A DNA stretch of 64,000 nt from Nocardioides turkmenicus (GTDB lineage: Bacteria > Actinomycetota > Actinomycetes > Propionibacteriales > Nocardioidaceae): contig NZ_JAALAA010000009.1 of assembly GCF_011045035.1 (NCBI RefSeq), forward strand, positions 124,001-188,000, in the 5' to 3' direction. Below, piece by piece: positions 31,743-41,352 of the stretch; position 1 is the stretch's first letter, and each line of letters opens with the position of its first letter. Position numbers and translations under genes: made by a program. The notes below the pieces were generated by a model that saw only the letters and a program-made list of their open reading frames with translations, searched no databases and had not been told where the DNA came from.

Positions 31743-33509
31743 ATGTCAGAGAAAGCGCTTTCCGCAGCCGTGCGCATCGACAGCTCCCGTCCCGCCCGCT
31801 CGATCCTGCGCATCCTCGCCCGGCGTCCGGGACGGATGGCCCTGGCGGTCGGGGCCTTCGCGGTCAAGGAGATCCCGCTGTGGTTCCTGCCCGTGATCAC
31901 TGCTGCCGTGATCGACATCGTGGCCACGGGTGGCAGCGTGCGCGACGTGCTGCTCTGGTTCGCGCTGGGCGCTCTCCTGCTGCTGCAGAACTTCCCCCAC
32001 CACCTCGTCTACACCCACCAGTTCATGACGGTCGTGCGCGACACCGGAGCGCTGTTGCGCAACGCGCTCGCCGCCCGGCTGCAGAGCCTCTCGATCGGCT
32101 ACCACTCGCGAGCGAGCTCGTCGGTGGTGCAGTCCAAGGTCGTGCGCGACGTCGAGAACATCGAGGTGATGCTCCAGCAGGTCACCCATCCCCTGCTCTC
32201 CTCGGCGATGGTGCTCGTCGGCGCGGTGGCGATGACCGCCGTCAAGGTCCCGGAGTTCCTGCCGGTCTACCTGCTGGCGATCCCGCTCGCCCTCGGCATG
32301 CGCTGGGCCTCCTCCCGCGGTTCCCGTGACCGCAACGAACACTTCCGCCGCGAGGTCGAGGGCTTCTCGGCGCGGGTCGGCGAGATGGCCACCCTCATCC
32401 CGATCACCCGCGCCCATGGCCTCGAGCAGACCGCGGTCACCAAGCTGGCGGCTGGAGCCGATGACGTACGTCGGGCCGGGCTGCACCTCGACATGCTCAA
32501 CGGCCGGGTCGCCTCGCTCTCCTGGGTGTCGATGCAGCTGCTCGGCATCGCCTGCCTCGCCCTGGCCGCGGTCGTCTCGCTGACCGGGTTCCTGCCGATC
32601 ACCGCCGGCGAGGTGGTGCTGCTGTCGAGCTACTTCGCGCTGCTCACCCAGGGTCTGACCCAGGTGCTCATGCTCATCCCGGTCGCCGCCCGCGGCATGG
32701 AGTCGGTGCGGTCGGTCGCGGAGGTGCTGGAGGAGCCCGACCTCGAGGACAACGAGGGCCGACGACGCGTGGACACCGTGCGTGGCGAGCTGGTCCTCGA
32801 CCACGTGCGCCACCGCTACCCCGACGCCGAGGACGACGCCCTCCACGACCTGAACCTGACCATCCCGGCCGGCGAGACCGTGGCCTTCGTCGGCTCCTCC
32901 GGGTCCGGGAAGTCGACGCTGCTCAACCTGGTGCTCGGGTTCGTCCGGCCGACCTCCGGTCGGCTGCTGATCGACGGGGTCGACGCCCAGGAGCTCGACC
33001 TGCGTACCGTGCGCCGGCACGTCTCGGTGGTCCCGCAGGAGTCGGTGCTCTTCGAGGGCACCATCCGCGACAACGTCACCTACGGGATCCCCGACGCACC
33101 CGACGACGTCGTCCGCGCCGCTCTGCGCGACGCCAACGCGCTCGACTTCGTCGAGGCGCTGCCCGACGGCTGGGACACCGTCGTCGGCGAGCGCGGGGCC
33201 AGGCTGTCGGGCGGGCAGCGGCAGCGGATCGCCATCTCCCGGGCGCTCGTACGCAACCCACGCATCCTGCTGCTCGACGAGGCCACCAGCGCGCTGGACC
33301 CGGAGTCGGAGACCCTGGTCAAGGAGGCCCTCGGCCGGCTCATGCGCGGCCGGACGACGCTCGTCGTCGCCCACCGGCTGTCCACCATCCGGCAGGCCGA
33401 CCGGATCGTCGTGCTGGAGCACGGCCGCATCGTCGAGCAGGGCTCTCACGACGACCTGGTCGCCCGGGCCGGCCGCTACGCCGCTCTCAACGAGTCCCAG
33501 GCGGGCTGA
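31743..33509 (+). CDS. ABC exporter with fused membrane and ATPase domains
   Basis: The 588-residue half-transporter has a six-helix exporter domain (about 30-320) and an ATPase domain with Walker A VGSSGSGKST, Q-loop VVPQESVLFEG, signature LSGGQRQRIAISRA, Walker B ILLLDEATSALD and H-loop LVVAHRLSTI. It probably works as a homodimer exporting a lipid, peptide or drug. The ATG lies 6 bases after TAGCAT (31731-31736), so it can be transcribed leaderlessly from within the tetR stop codon. A strong terminator follows. Confidence 0.93.
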   Translation: MSEKALSAAVRIDSSRPARSILRILARRPGRMALAVGAFAVKEIPLWFLPVITAAVIDIVATGGSVRDVLLWFALGALLLLQNFPHHLVYTHQFMTVVRDTGALLRNALAARLQSLSIGYHSRASSSVVQSKVVRDVENIEVMLQQVTHPLLSSAMVLVGAVAMTAVKVPEFLPVYLLAIPLALGMRWASSRGSRDRNEHFRREVEGFSARVGEMATLIPITRAHGLEQTAVTKLAAGADDVRRAGLHLDMLNGRVASLSWVSMQLLGIACLALAAVVSLTGFLPITAGEVVLLSSYFALLTQGLTQVLMLIPVAARGMESVRSVAEVLEEPDLEDNEGRRRVDTVRGELVLDHVRHRYPDAEDDALHDLNLTIPAGETVAFVGSSGSGKSTLLNLVLGFVRPTSGRLLIDGVDAQELDLRTVRRHVSVVPQESVLFEGTIRDNVTYGIPDAPDDVVRAALRDANALDFVEALPDGWDTVVGERGARLSGGQRQRIAISRALVRNPRILLLDEATSALDPESETLVKEALGRLMRGRTTLVVAHRLSTIRQADRIVVLEHGRIVEQGSHDDLVARAGRYAALNESQAG

Positions 33510-33518
33510 GGACACGAC

Positions 33519-33557
33519 AGCGGCCCCCGACCGGCTCAATGCTGGTCGGGGGCCGCT
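33519..33557. terminator. Bidirectional terminator
   Basis: A 14-bp perfect stem (AGCGGCCCCCGACC with 33544-33557) lies between the converging ABC exporter and 5'-nucleotidase genes. Confidence 0.85.
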
Positions 33558-33578
33558 GCGTACGAAAGAAGTGCTCTT

Positions 33579-35423
33579 TCAGTGGGTGCCGGTGATGCGG
33601 TCGAGCGGACCCGGCGTGTAGGGCGAGTTGGCCTCCAGGTAGGCGGAGAAGGCGTCGATGTCGAGGCCGCCGTAGTAGGGGTCGGTGCCCTTGGTGAAGG
33701 CCGCGAAGGCGTCACCGCCGCCCTGCAGGAAGTTGTTGGTCACGACCCGGTAGGACGCGGCCTTGTCGATCGGCTGACCGTTCAGCATGACGGAGCCGTC
33801 GACCGGACCCGAGGGGCTGATCTGGTAGGTGAAGCCCTTCGAGACCTGCAGGATCTTGTGGGAGCTGGCGTTGGCGCCGGCGACCTGCTGGGTGAGCAGG
33901 TCATAGATGTCCTGGCCGGTCATGGTCAGCGAGACCAGGTAGTTGTTGAACGGCTGGACGGTGAACGCCTCGTCGTAGGTGACGTCGCCGACGGCCTCGC
34001 CGTAGGGCGAGTTGGCCGCGGTCAGGTCGGCCCGGATGCCACCCGGGTTCATGAACGCGATCACCGGCACCTGGCCGTCGACCACCGTCGACTGGTCGGC
34101 GAGCTGGGCGTCGGCGATCAGGTCACCGAGCGCGGACTCCCCGGCGGGGCTCTGGTCACGCTTCACGTCGGTCGTGATCGAGCCGAGCACCCGGGAGGCG
34201 ATCGGCTTGACCAGCTCCTTGTAGGTGTTGATGAGCGTGGTCTGCTCGGGGGCCTTGGCGATGTCCCGGGTGACGAGGAGGTTGGAGCCCTTGACCGAGG
34301 AGCGGACGATGTCGCGCGACTTGAGGTCGTACTTCAGGTTGGTCTCCGTGTAGAGCCGGCCGAAGGACGAGGCCGAGGTGATCAGACGGGACTTGCCGTC
34401 GGGGTCGGGCACGTCGCAGACGTAGGGGTTGTGGGTGTGGCCGGTGACCACCATGTCGATCTCGGGGTGGAGGTTCTGCGCGATCGGCACGATCGGCGAA
34501 CCGGCGACCAGCTCGCCGCCGCCCTCGCAGGTGTAGTCGTACCTGGCGTTGACCTCGTAGACCTTGCCGGTGGCCGGGTCGGTCCACTTCTCCTTCGGCA
34601 GGTTCGCGCCCTCGTGGATGAGGGTCACGATCGCCTTGACGCCCTTCTTCTTCAGGACGGGCACGAGCGCGTTGGCGGTCTCGACCTCGTCCTTGAAGGT
34701 GAGGCCCTTGACGCCCTCGGCGGTGACGATGTCGGGGGTGGCCTCGAGGGTCATGCCGATGAAGCCGATCTTGACGCCGTCCAGCTCCTTGATGGAGTAC
34801 GCCGGCAGGATCGTCTTGCCGCTCGCGTCCTCGATCACGTTGGAGGCGAGGATGTCGAAGTCGGCGCCCTGGTATTCGTGGGCGGCGCAGGAGTTCTGGT
34901 TGTCCTTGCCGTCGCCGTCGTCGATGCAGCCGCCGGCGTCGATGCGCTGGAGCTCCTTGTAGCCCTCGTCGAACTCGTGGTTGCCGACCGCGGTCACGTC
35001 CAGGCCGAGCTTGTTGAGCGCCTCGATGGAGGGCTCGTCGTGGAACGCGGCCGAGAGCAGCGGCGAGGCACCGATCAGGTCGCCCGCGGCCACGGTCAGG
35101 GAACGGTCGTGACCCTTGCGGGCCTCGGCCAGGTGAGAGGCGAGGTATTCCACGCCGCCCACGTTGACGGTGTCGTCGACCGGCTTGCCGGTGGCCGGGT
35201 CGATGTGGTGACCGGTGATCAGACGTCCGCTCGAACCCGACGGCGCCTCGAGATTGCCGTGGAAGTCGTTGAACGAGAGCAGCTGGACGTCGACCAGGTG
35301 CTTCCTGGCGCTGTCGGGCTGCGCCGAGGCAGAGGTCGCGACCGGAGTGGCGACTGCGGCGGCCGCGAGCGCGACGGCGGCAACGGCCACAGCGGGGCGA
35401 AGCTTTCGGGTGTTACGAGGCAT
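33579..35423 (-). CDS. Secreted 5'-nucleotidase/UDP-sugar hydrolase family protein
   Basis: The 614-residue protein has a Sec signal peptide (hydrophobic stretch about residues 9-35, ending near TSASAQ). A calcineurin-like metallophosphatase domain follows, with SFNDFHGNLE, VAAGDLIGASP, AVGNHEFDEGY and VTGHTHNPYVCD. A C-terminal substrate domain has FMNPGGIRADL and TNNFLQGGGDAF. It should release phosphate from extracellular nucleotides and could serve phosphate scavenging alongside the pst and pit genes. The start at MPRNTRK has GGGGAG upstream. Cysteines in GGCIDDGDGKDNQNSC and YTCEGG may form disulfides. Confidence 0.92.
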   Translation of the reverse strand: MPRNTRKLRPAVAVAAVALAAAAVATPVATSASAQPDSARKHLVDVQLLSFNDFHGNLEAPSGSSGRLITGHHIDPATGKPVDDTVNVGGVEYLASHLAEARKGHDRSLTVAAGDLIGASPLLSAAFHDEPSIEALNKLGLDVTAVGNHEFDEGYKELQRIDAGGCIDDGDGKDNQNSCAAHEYQGADFDILASNVIEDASGKTILPAYSIKELDGVKIGFIGMTLEATPDIVTAEGVKGLTFKDEVETANALVPVLKKKGVKAIVTLIHEGANLPKEKWTDPATGKVYEVNARYDYTCEGGGELVAGSPIVPIAQNLHPEIDMVVTGHTHNPYVCDVPDPDGKSRLITSASSFGRLYTETNLKYDLKSRDIVRSSVKGSNLLVTRDIAKAPEQTTLINTYKELVKPIASRVLGSITTDVKRDQSPAGESALGDLIADAQLADQSTVVDGQVPVIAFMNPGGIRADLTAANSPYGEAVGDVTYDEAFTVQPFNNYLVSLTMTGQDIYDLLTQQVAGANASSHKILQVSKGFTYQISPSGPVDGSVMLNGQPIDKAASYRVVTNNFLQGGGDAFAAFTKGTDPYYGGLDIDAFSAYLEANSPYTPGPLDRITGTH

Positions 35424-35530
35424 TGCGGGGCTCCCCATCTCAGTGTTAGACGAAGGGAACAATGCCCCTTCGGGTTCTGATTGTGAAGAGGTAACAGGAT
35501 TACCGCCGCCGAATCGTCATCAACCGTTAA

Positions 35531-36850
35531 TCAGCCGAAAAATTCGGTAGCGTCCACCGCTCCGCCGGCCTCCTCGAACTCGTCGCGGACCGCCTCGCGC
35601 AGGATCGCGTCGGAGAGGTAGTCGGCAGCCACCCCGGCGAGACCGTAGGCGGCATCGACGAGCACCTCGTCGGCGTACGGGGTGACCGCGGCAGCGGCGA
35701 ACTCGCGGCTGTGCAGGGACACGTCGGGCTCGGCGATCTTGACCATCGCGTGCAGCCCGGGGACCCGGAAGGAGACGTTGCCGAAGTCGGTGGAGCCGGC
35801 GAGCAGGTCCGGGACGACGCCGGGCGCGAGGACGGTGTGGTTGCGCTCCTGGTAGCGGCGGTTCCACGCCTGCGCGAGCCCGGAGTTGTTGCGGATCGGC
35901 AGGTAGACCGGCGACTCGTCCCAGCTGAACTCGACCCCGCACCCGGTCATCAGCGCCGCTCCCATGGCCATCTCCTCCAGCCGCTGGGAGAGGATCTTGA
36001 GCGTCTCGGGGTAGGCGGAGCGTACGTAGAACTCGACCGAGGCGTGCTCCGGGATCACGTTGGGGCGCAGGCCGCCCTCGGTGATGATCGCGTGCACCCG
36101 GTCGGTCGGCGGCATCTGCTGTCGGTTGAGCGCGACACCGGTGTAGAGCAGGTTGGCCGCATCCAGGGCGTTGCGCCCCATGAACGGCTGGATCGAGGCG
36201 TGCGCCGGCACCCCGACGTACGTCACCTTGAGCTGCCTCCGGCCGAGGAAAACCGGCTCGGAGCTGTCATACGTGAACGGGTGGACCATGATCGCCGCGT
36301 CGACGCCGTCGAAGGCGCCCTTCTGCGCCATCAGCTCCTTGCCTCCGCCGCCCTCCTCGGCCGGCGTGCCGAGCCAGATCACGCGACCGCCGAGCTTGTC
36401 GATCACGCTCGCGATGGCCAGGAACGCGCCCACGCCGACGGTCGCGATCAGGTTGTGGCCGCAGCCGTGGCCGATGCCGGGGAGCGCGTCGTACTCGGAG
36501 AGCACCGCGACCGTCGGGCCCTCCTTCGTCCCGCCGACCGACGCGTAGAGCGCCGTCGGCAGACCGTAGGCGCCACGGGCCACCTCGATGCCGTGCGCCT
36601 CGACGAACTCCGCGAGCCCGGCCGAGCTCCGGTGCTCCTCGAAGCCGGTCTCGGGGTGCTCGGCGAGGTCGTGGGAGACGGCGACCAGCTCGGGCCCGAG
36701 GTCCGTGAGCCGGTCGCGGATCGCGTCCAGGATCCCCCTCGGCGCGCCCGGCGAGCTCGACTCGACCGCCTTCATGGCGAGCGCCTTGGCATCCGCCTCG
36801 TCGCGAAGCTGGTTGACCAGGAACGAGTTCGGCCGCTGCGGCATCGTCAT
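35531..36850 (-). CDS. M20-family amidohydrolase
   Basis: The 439-residue protein fits the M20D/AbgB-like group: SHDLAEHPETGFEEH, VLSEYDALPGIGHGCGHN (metal ligands), GTPAEEGGGGKELM and the dimerisation-domain histidine in VGVPAHASIQPFMGRNALDA. Relatives cleave N-acyl or p-aminobenzoyl-glutamate-type amides. Start 36850 is chosen because TAACCT lies 8 bases upstream; an ATG 24 bases earlier is possible. It follows a secreted serine hydrolase in the same direction. The natural substrate is unknown. Confidence 0.88.
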   Translation of the reverse strand: MTMPQRPNSFLVNQLRDEADAKALAMKAVESSSPGAPRGILDAIRDRLTDLGPELVAVSHDLAEHPETGFEEHRSSAGLAEFVEAHGIEVARGAYGLPTALYASVGGTKEGPTVAVLSEYDALPGIGHGCGHNLIATVGVGAFLAIASVIDKLGGRVIWLGTPAEEGGGGKELMAQKGAFDGVDAAIMVHPFTYDSSEPVFLGRRQLKVTYVGVPAHASIQPFMGRNALDAANLLYTGVALNRQQMPPTDRVHAIITEGGLRPNVIPEHASVEFYVRSAYPETLKILSQRLEEMAMGAALMTGCGVEFSWDESPVYLPIRNNSGLAQAWNRRYQERNHTVLAPGVVPDLLAGSTDFGNVSFRVPGLHAMVKIAEPDVSLHSREFAAAAVTPYADEVLVDAAYGLAGVAADYLSDAILREAVRDEFEEAGGAVDATEFFG

Positions 36851-36875
36851 GGCGCCAGAGGTTATCGGTGACACA

Positions 36876-38699
36876 TCACCTGTCGCTGAGAGCCCAGCCG
36901 TCGGCGACGATGCGCGCCTCGTCGGCGGGCCGTGAGGAGTCGAACAACGTACGCCACCCCTGGCTGACCACGATGCCGTCGACGTGGATCCCGCGCCCCT
37001 GCGAGGACGAGTCGGTCTCGTAGGTCCACCTGACCGCGACGGTGCCCGCCGGGAGGTCGGCCCGGCCGCGCAGCCAGCGCCTACCGCCGTAGCCGTTGAC
37101 CGCCTCGCTGGTCTCCCAGCTCCAGTCGCCGCCCTCGAGCGTCCAGGGCAGCGCGCTGAAGCTGGTGCCGTCGGTGGAGTACTGCAGCCGGCCGAAGTCG
37201 AAGCGTGGCTCGGTGTCGAACCGATAGTCGAAGCTGAGCTTCGCGCCGTCGGTGGCCGCGAGCGGCACGTCGAGCGTCGCCTTCCTGGAGTTGACCCGAC
37301 CCGAGAACCACGACGCCCGCCCCCTCGCCGGCCGGACCGCCGACGCCATCCCGAGCGCGTCGGAGACCGCGCGACGGGAGGGGTTGTTGCTCCCCCAGTC
37401 GCGGCTCGGGTGGACGCGGTTGGTCATGAGCACGACGAGCTGGTGGCCGATCGGGTCCATCACGATGCTGGTGCCGGTGTAACCGGTGTGTCCGAAGGAG
37501 ACCGGGGACCAGATCGGGCCGTGATACCAGGTCGTGGCGAGCTCCCAGCCGAGGCCGCGGGAGCTGGTGAACCGGCTGCCGGTGTAGTCACGCAGGCTCA
37601 GCCTGACCGTCTCCTCCTTCAGGATCCTGGTGCCGTTGTAGACCCCACCGTTGAGGAACATCTGGCCGAACCTCGCCATGTCCGCGGCGGTCGAGAAGAC
37701 TCCCGCGTGGCCGGCCACGCCGCCCAGCGCCCAGGCGTTCTCGTCGTGCACCTCGCCGCGGATCATCGGCCGGCCGGCCCACGGCTGGTACTCGGTGGCG
37801 GCGACCCGGTCGAGGCGGTCGGCGGGCGGGTTGTACATGGTGTCCCGCATGCCCAGCGGCTCGGTGATGTGGTCGCGGACGTAGGCGTCCACCTTCTTCC
37901 CCGACAGCCGCTCGATCAGCAGGCCGAGGGTGATCAGGTTGATGTCGGAGTAGCGGTAGATCTGCTCGGGCGCGTGCGTCGGCTTGGTGTTCATGATCGC
38001 CGCGACCCGCTCCTCGTACGTGTCGTAGCCCGCCCACAGCGACGGCGACGGGCCGGCGAGCAGCCCGGAGACATGGGTGAGCAGGTGGCGCACCAGGATC
38101 GCTTCCTTGCCGTTCGGCGCGAACTCCGGCAGGTAGGTGACCACCGGGGCCTCGAGGTCGAGGCTGCCCTGCTCCATCAGCTGGAGGATCGCGGTCGCGG
38201 TGAAGAGCTTCGACATCGAGGCGATGTCCCACATCGTCTCCGTCGTCGCCGCGACCTGCTGGGCGGCCGGGAGCTCGACGACGGTGGTGCCGTCCATGCC
38301 GTAGCGGACCGCCTTGCCCGCGCTCTCGTGGGCCACGACGACGCCGTCCTTGACCGCGATCGCGGTGGCCCCCGCGTACAGGGGGTGGGCGGGGTTCTCC
38401 GTCGTCGGCTCGAGGAACCGGGTCAGCTCGGAGCGGATCGTCGCGATCTGCGTCGGGTCGAGGCCGACCTGGCGGGCATGGCCCGGACGCAGGACGGTGC
38501 GCGGGGTGAAGGTGAGCTCGTCGGGCGTGATCGTCGGCGGCCGGCCCGCCAGCGAGGCGAGCGTCCGGGACGCCCTGGTCGGGTCCTCCGGGGTCGAGGC
38601 CACCGCGGCGCCGCCGAGGAGAGTCATCGCGACTCCACCCAGGGAGCCGCCGAGAAGAGCGCGCCGCGAGGTCATGAGCATGTCCGGAGACGGAGTCAT
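36876..38699 (-). CDS. Exported beta-lactamase-fold serine hydrolase with C-terminal beta domain
   Basis: The 607-residue protein starts with a twin-arginine-like signal (TSRRALLGGSLGG). The class C/esterase-type domain has SMSK as the catalytic SxxK near residue 165, YRYSDINL as the YxN-like motif and GHTGYTGTS as the KTG-like motif. Residues about 475-605 form a beta-rich module, with SFDYRFDTEPRFDFGRLQYS, resembling a carbohydrate- or surface-binding domain. It likely acts outside the cell on peptidoglycan-related or ester substrates. An alternative start 57 bases upstream would place an AT-rich palindrome inside the gene. Confidence 0.87.
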   Translation of the reverse strand: MTPSPDMLMTSRRALLGGSLGGVAMTLLGGAAVASTPEDPTRASRTLASLAGRPPTITPDELTFTPRTVLRPGHARQVGLDPTQIATIRSELTRFLEPTTENPAHPLYAGATAIAVKDGVVVAHESAGKAVRYGMDGTTVVELPAAQQVAATTETMWDIASMSKLFTATAILQLMEQGSLDLEAPVVTYLPEFAPNGKEAILVRHLLTHVSGLLAGPSPSLWAGYDTYEERVAAIMNTKPTHAPEQIYRYSDINLITLGLLIERLSGKKVDAYVRDHITEPLGMRDTMYNPPADRLDRVAATEYQPWAGRPMIRGEVHDENAWALGGVAGHAGVFSTAADMARFGQMFLNGGVYNGTRILKEETVRLSLRDYTGSRFTSSRGLGWELATTWYHGPIWSPVSFGHTGYTGTSIVMDPIGHQLVVLMTNRVHPSRDWGSNNPSRRAVSDALGMASAVRPARGRASWFSGRVNSRKATLDVPLAATDGAKLSFDYRFDTEPRFDFGRLQYSTDGTSFSALPWTLEGGDWSWETSEAVNGYGGRRWLRGRADLPAGTVAVRWTYETDSSSQGRGIHVDGIVVSQGWRTLFDSSRPADEARIVADGWALSDR

Positions 38700-38736
38700 A
38701 CCCCGATAGTGCCGCGCCGGGACCGGCTTCGTGGGC

Positions 38737-38754
38737 GAAAGGAAATTTTCTTTC
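38737..38754. promoter_or_regulatory. AT-rich palindrome upstream of the serine hydrolase
   Basis: GAAAGGAAA-TTTTCTTTC is an 18-base palindrome with a single mismatch, strikingly AT-rich for this genome. It lies 38 bases before the serine-hydrolase start and looks like an operator. The regulator is not encoded next to it. Confidence 0.6.
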
Positions 38755-38779
38755 ATGAGCCGGTCTCACGACGCCCGCG

Positions 38780-40255
38780 TCAGAGCTTCGGCCAGTGCTC
38801 CGCCCATGGCTTCGACTCCTCCAGCTGGGTGGCGACCTGCAGCAGCAGCCCGTCGTCACCGAGCTGCCCGGAGAGCTGGATCCCCAGCGGCAGCCCGGCC
38901 GCGGTCCGGTAGGTCGGCACCGAGATCGCCGGACGCCCGGTGAGGTTGGCGAGCTGGGTGTAGGGCACCCAGCCGAGGTTCTCGGCGACCAGCTGGTCGA
39001 CCATCCCGGTCGCCCGCATCACCCGCCCGCCGTGCACCTTGTGCAGCAGCCGCGCCGCGGTCTGGAGAGCCTTGGGCGTGTCCAGCTGCCCGACCTTCAG
39101 CGGCGGCTTCGCCAGCGTCGGCGTGAGCAGCAGATCGTACGTCTCGTGGAACTCGCTCAGGCGGCGGACATGGTTGCGGCGGTTGATGTGCGCGAGCTCG
39201 ACGGCGACCACTCCCCCGGCCCGGCCGAGCTCGGCCACGGCGAGGGTGTCGGCCTCGAAGTCGGCGTCCCTGGCACCGACGCGGAGCTTGGCCTCGGCGA
39301 CCTCGGCGGCGGCCGAGGCGAACCAGATGGTGAGGAAGTCGCGCCCGAGCTCGGCGGCGTCGTAGGGCGCCTCGACCTCCTCGACCTGGTGACCGAGCGC
39401 TTCGAGAGCCTTGGCGGCGTCCTCGACCGCCGCGATCGCCTCCGGGTCGGGATCGGAGATCGAGGAGGTCGAGGTGAACCCGATCCGCAGCCGTCGGGGC
39501 TGGGTCGCGATCGCCTCGGTGAACGACGCGCCGGGGCGCGGCGCGTGGATCATCGCCATCGGCCGGTCACCGGCGAGCGCATCGTAGAGACCGGCCGCGT
39601 CGCGTACGGTGCGGGTCACCACTCCCTGGACCACGAAGCCGTTGGAGGCGTCCAGGCTCTGCGGGCCCAGGGGCAGCAGCCCGCGCGTGGTCTTCAGCCC
39701 GACCAGGCCGTTGCAGGCGGCCGGGATCCGGATCGAGCCACCGCCGTCGTTGGCACCGGCGGCCGGGACGATCCCGGCAGCCACCGCGGCACCGGACCCG
39801 CCCGAGGAGCCGCCGGGCGTGTGGTCGGTGTTCCACGGGTTGCGCGAGGGCCCGAACAGCTCCGGCTCGGTGATCCCCTTCGACCCGAACTCCGGGGTGT
39901 TGGTCTTCCCGAAGATCACCAGGCCGGCGTCCAGGGCACTCCGGGTGAAGTAGGAGTGCTCCTCGGCGACGTCGCCGACGAGCGAGCGGGAGCCGTAGGT
40001 CGTCGGGTGTCCCTGGTACTCCTGGGCCAGGTCCTTGACCAGGAACGGCACCCCGGCGAACGGGCCGGTGGGCCCGTCGCCGGCGACCTGGTCGTCGGCC
40101 TCCGGGATGTCGGCGACGATCGCGTTGATCCGCGGGTTCACCGCCTCGGCCCGCTCCCGCGCCGCGGCCAGCACCTCAGCCGCGGTCACCTCCTTGGCAG
40201 CGACCAGCGCGGCCAGCCCGGTGGCGTCGTACGTCAGATACTCATCGACCCGCAT
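38780..40255 (-). CDS. Amidase-signature-family amidase
   Basis: The 491-residue protein has the full Ser-cisSer-Lys machinery: VPFLVKDLAQ (Lys near 74), TPGGSSGGSGAAVAAG (cis-Ser) and NDGGGSIRIPAACNGLVGLK (nucleophile Ser). It hydrolyses an amide, but members cover many substrates. The ATG at 40255 follows TAGCCT by 6 bases without a ribosome-binding site (leaderless). It is separate from the gatCAB type: the C-terminal region and genomic context differ. Confidence 0.9.
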   Translation of the reverse strand: MRVDEYLTYDATGLAALVAAKEVTAAEVLAAARERAEAVNPRINAIVADIPEADDQVAGDGPTGPFAGVPFLVKDLAQEYQGHPTTYGSRSLVGDVAEEHSYFTRSALDAGLVIFGKTNTPEFGSKGITEPELFGPSRNPWNTDHTPGGSSGGSGAAVAAGIVPAAGANDGGGSIRIPAACNGLVGLKTTRGLLPLGPQSLDASNGFVVQGVVTRTVRDAAGLYDALAGDRPMAMIHAPRPGASFTEAIATQPRRLRIGFTSTSSISDPDPEAIAAVEDAAKALEALGHQVEEVEAPYDAAELGRDFLTIWFASAAAEVAEAKLRVGARDADFEADTLAVAELGRAGGVVAVELAHINRRNHVRRLSEFHETYDLLLTPTLAKPPLKVGQLDTPKALQTAARLLHKVHGGRVMRATGMVDQLVAENLGWVPYTQLANLTGRPAISVPTYRTAAGLPLGIQLSGQLGDDGLLLQVATQLEESKPWAEHWPKL

Positions 40256-40293
40256 GAGCGCAGGCTAGCGGTCATCGCACCCGTGCGGAGGTC

Positions 40294-41352
40294 TCAGTTG
40301 AAGATCTCCCGGTAGTCGCCCTCGACCCGCTCGCGCTTCCACAGGTCGATGCCGGTGGCCGTGGCGTACTCGTCGATCCTGGCGAGCTCCTCGGTGGTGA
40401 ACTCGGGACCGGAGAGCGCGCCGATGCAGTCGGTCACCTGCTCGGGGCGCGAGGCACCGATGACGACCGAGGTCATCCGCGGGTCGCGCAGCGCCCAGGC
40501 GAGCGCCATCTGGGCCAGGGTCTGGCCACGGTCGGCGGCGAGGGCGTTGAGCGACTCGATGCCGGCGAGCGTCTCGGGGGTGAGCGCCTCCGGCGTCAGG
40601 AATCGTGCCTTGACGGCGCGGGAGTCCTCGGGGACGCTGCCACCGAGGTACTTGTTGGTCAGCATCCCCTGGGCCAGCGGCGAGAAGGAGATCGCACCGG
40701 CGCCGACCTCGTCGAGCGTGTCCAGCAGCCCGTCGGTCTCGAGCCAGCGGTTGAGCATGGAGTAGGACGGCTGGTGGATGAGCAGCGGGGTGCCGAGGTC
40801 GCGCAGGATCGCCGCCGCCTCACGGGTCAGCGCCGAGGAGTAGGAGCTGAGCCCGACGTAGAGGGCCTTCCCGGAACGCACGATCTGGTCGAGCGCGCCC
40901 ATCGTCTCCTCCAGCGGAGTGCTGGGGTCGGGGCGGTGGTGGTAGAAGATGTCGACGTAGTCGAGCCCCATCCGCTTCAGGGACTGGTCGAGGCTGGAGA
41001 TCAGGTACTTCCGCGAGCCGCCGATCTTCCCGTACGGCCCCGGCCACATGTCCCAGCCGGCCTTGGTCGAGATCACCAGCTCGTCGCGCAGCCCGGCGAA
41101 GTCGCCGCGCAGGTGGCGGCCGAAGTTCTCCTCCGCCGAGCCGTAGGGCGGGCCGTAGTTGTTGGCCAGGTCGAAGTGGGTGATGCCCGCGTCGAAGGCC
41201 GTACGCAGGATCGCCCGCTGCCGCTCGAACGCCAGGTCGTCACCGAAGTTGTGCCACAGCCCGAGGCTGACCGCCGGCAGGTCCAGGCCGCTGTGGCCGG
41301 TCCGCCGGTACTGCATCGTGTCGTAACGGGACTCCGAAGGAACGTACGTCAT
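40294..41352 (-). CDS. Aldo/keto reductase, glyceraldehyde-3-phosphate reductase-like
   Basis: The 352-residue TIM-barrel NADPH oxidoreductase resembles YghZ. It has the tetrad residues in FDLANNYGPPYGSAEE, ELVISTKAGWDMWPG and DIFYHHRPDP, and ends with the NADP-binding VVIGASRPEQV segment. It may detoxify methylglyoxal or reduce L-glyceraldehyde 3-phosphate. The ATG overlaps the stop of the DoxX-like gene (ATGA), showing coupling. Confidence 0.9.
   Translation of the reverse strand: MTYVPSESRYDTMQYRRTGHSGLDLPAVSLGLWHNFGDDLAFERQRAILRTAFDAGITHFDLANNYGPPYGSAEENFGRHLRGDFAGLRDELVISTKAGWDMWPGPYGKIGGSRKYLISSLDQSLKRMGLDYVDIFYHHRPDPSTPLEETMGALDQIVRSGKALYVGLSSYSSALTREAAAILRDLGTPLLIHQPSYSMLNRWLETDGLLDTLDEVGAGAISFSPLAQGMLTNKYLGGSVPEDSRAVKARFLTPEALTPETLAGIESLNALAADRGQTLAQMALAWALRDPRMTSVVIGASRPEQVTDCIGALSGPEFTTEELARIDEYATATGIDLWKRERVEGDYREIFN

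Noticed and set aside
29912..33509. Integrated element at tRNA-Lys
   Set aside because: No integrase, no repeated tRNA 3' end and no phage or plasmid genes were seen; the neighbours are ordinary regulators and an exporter.
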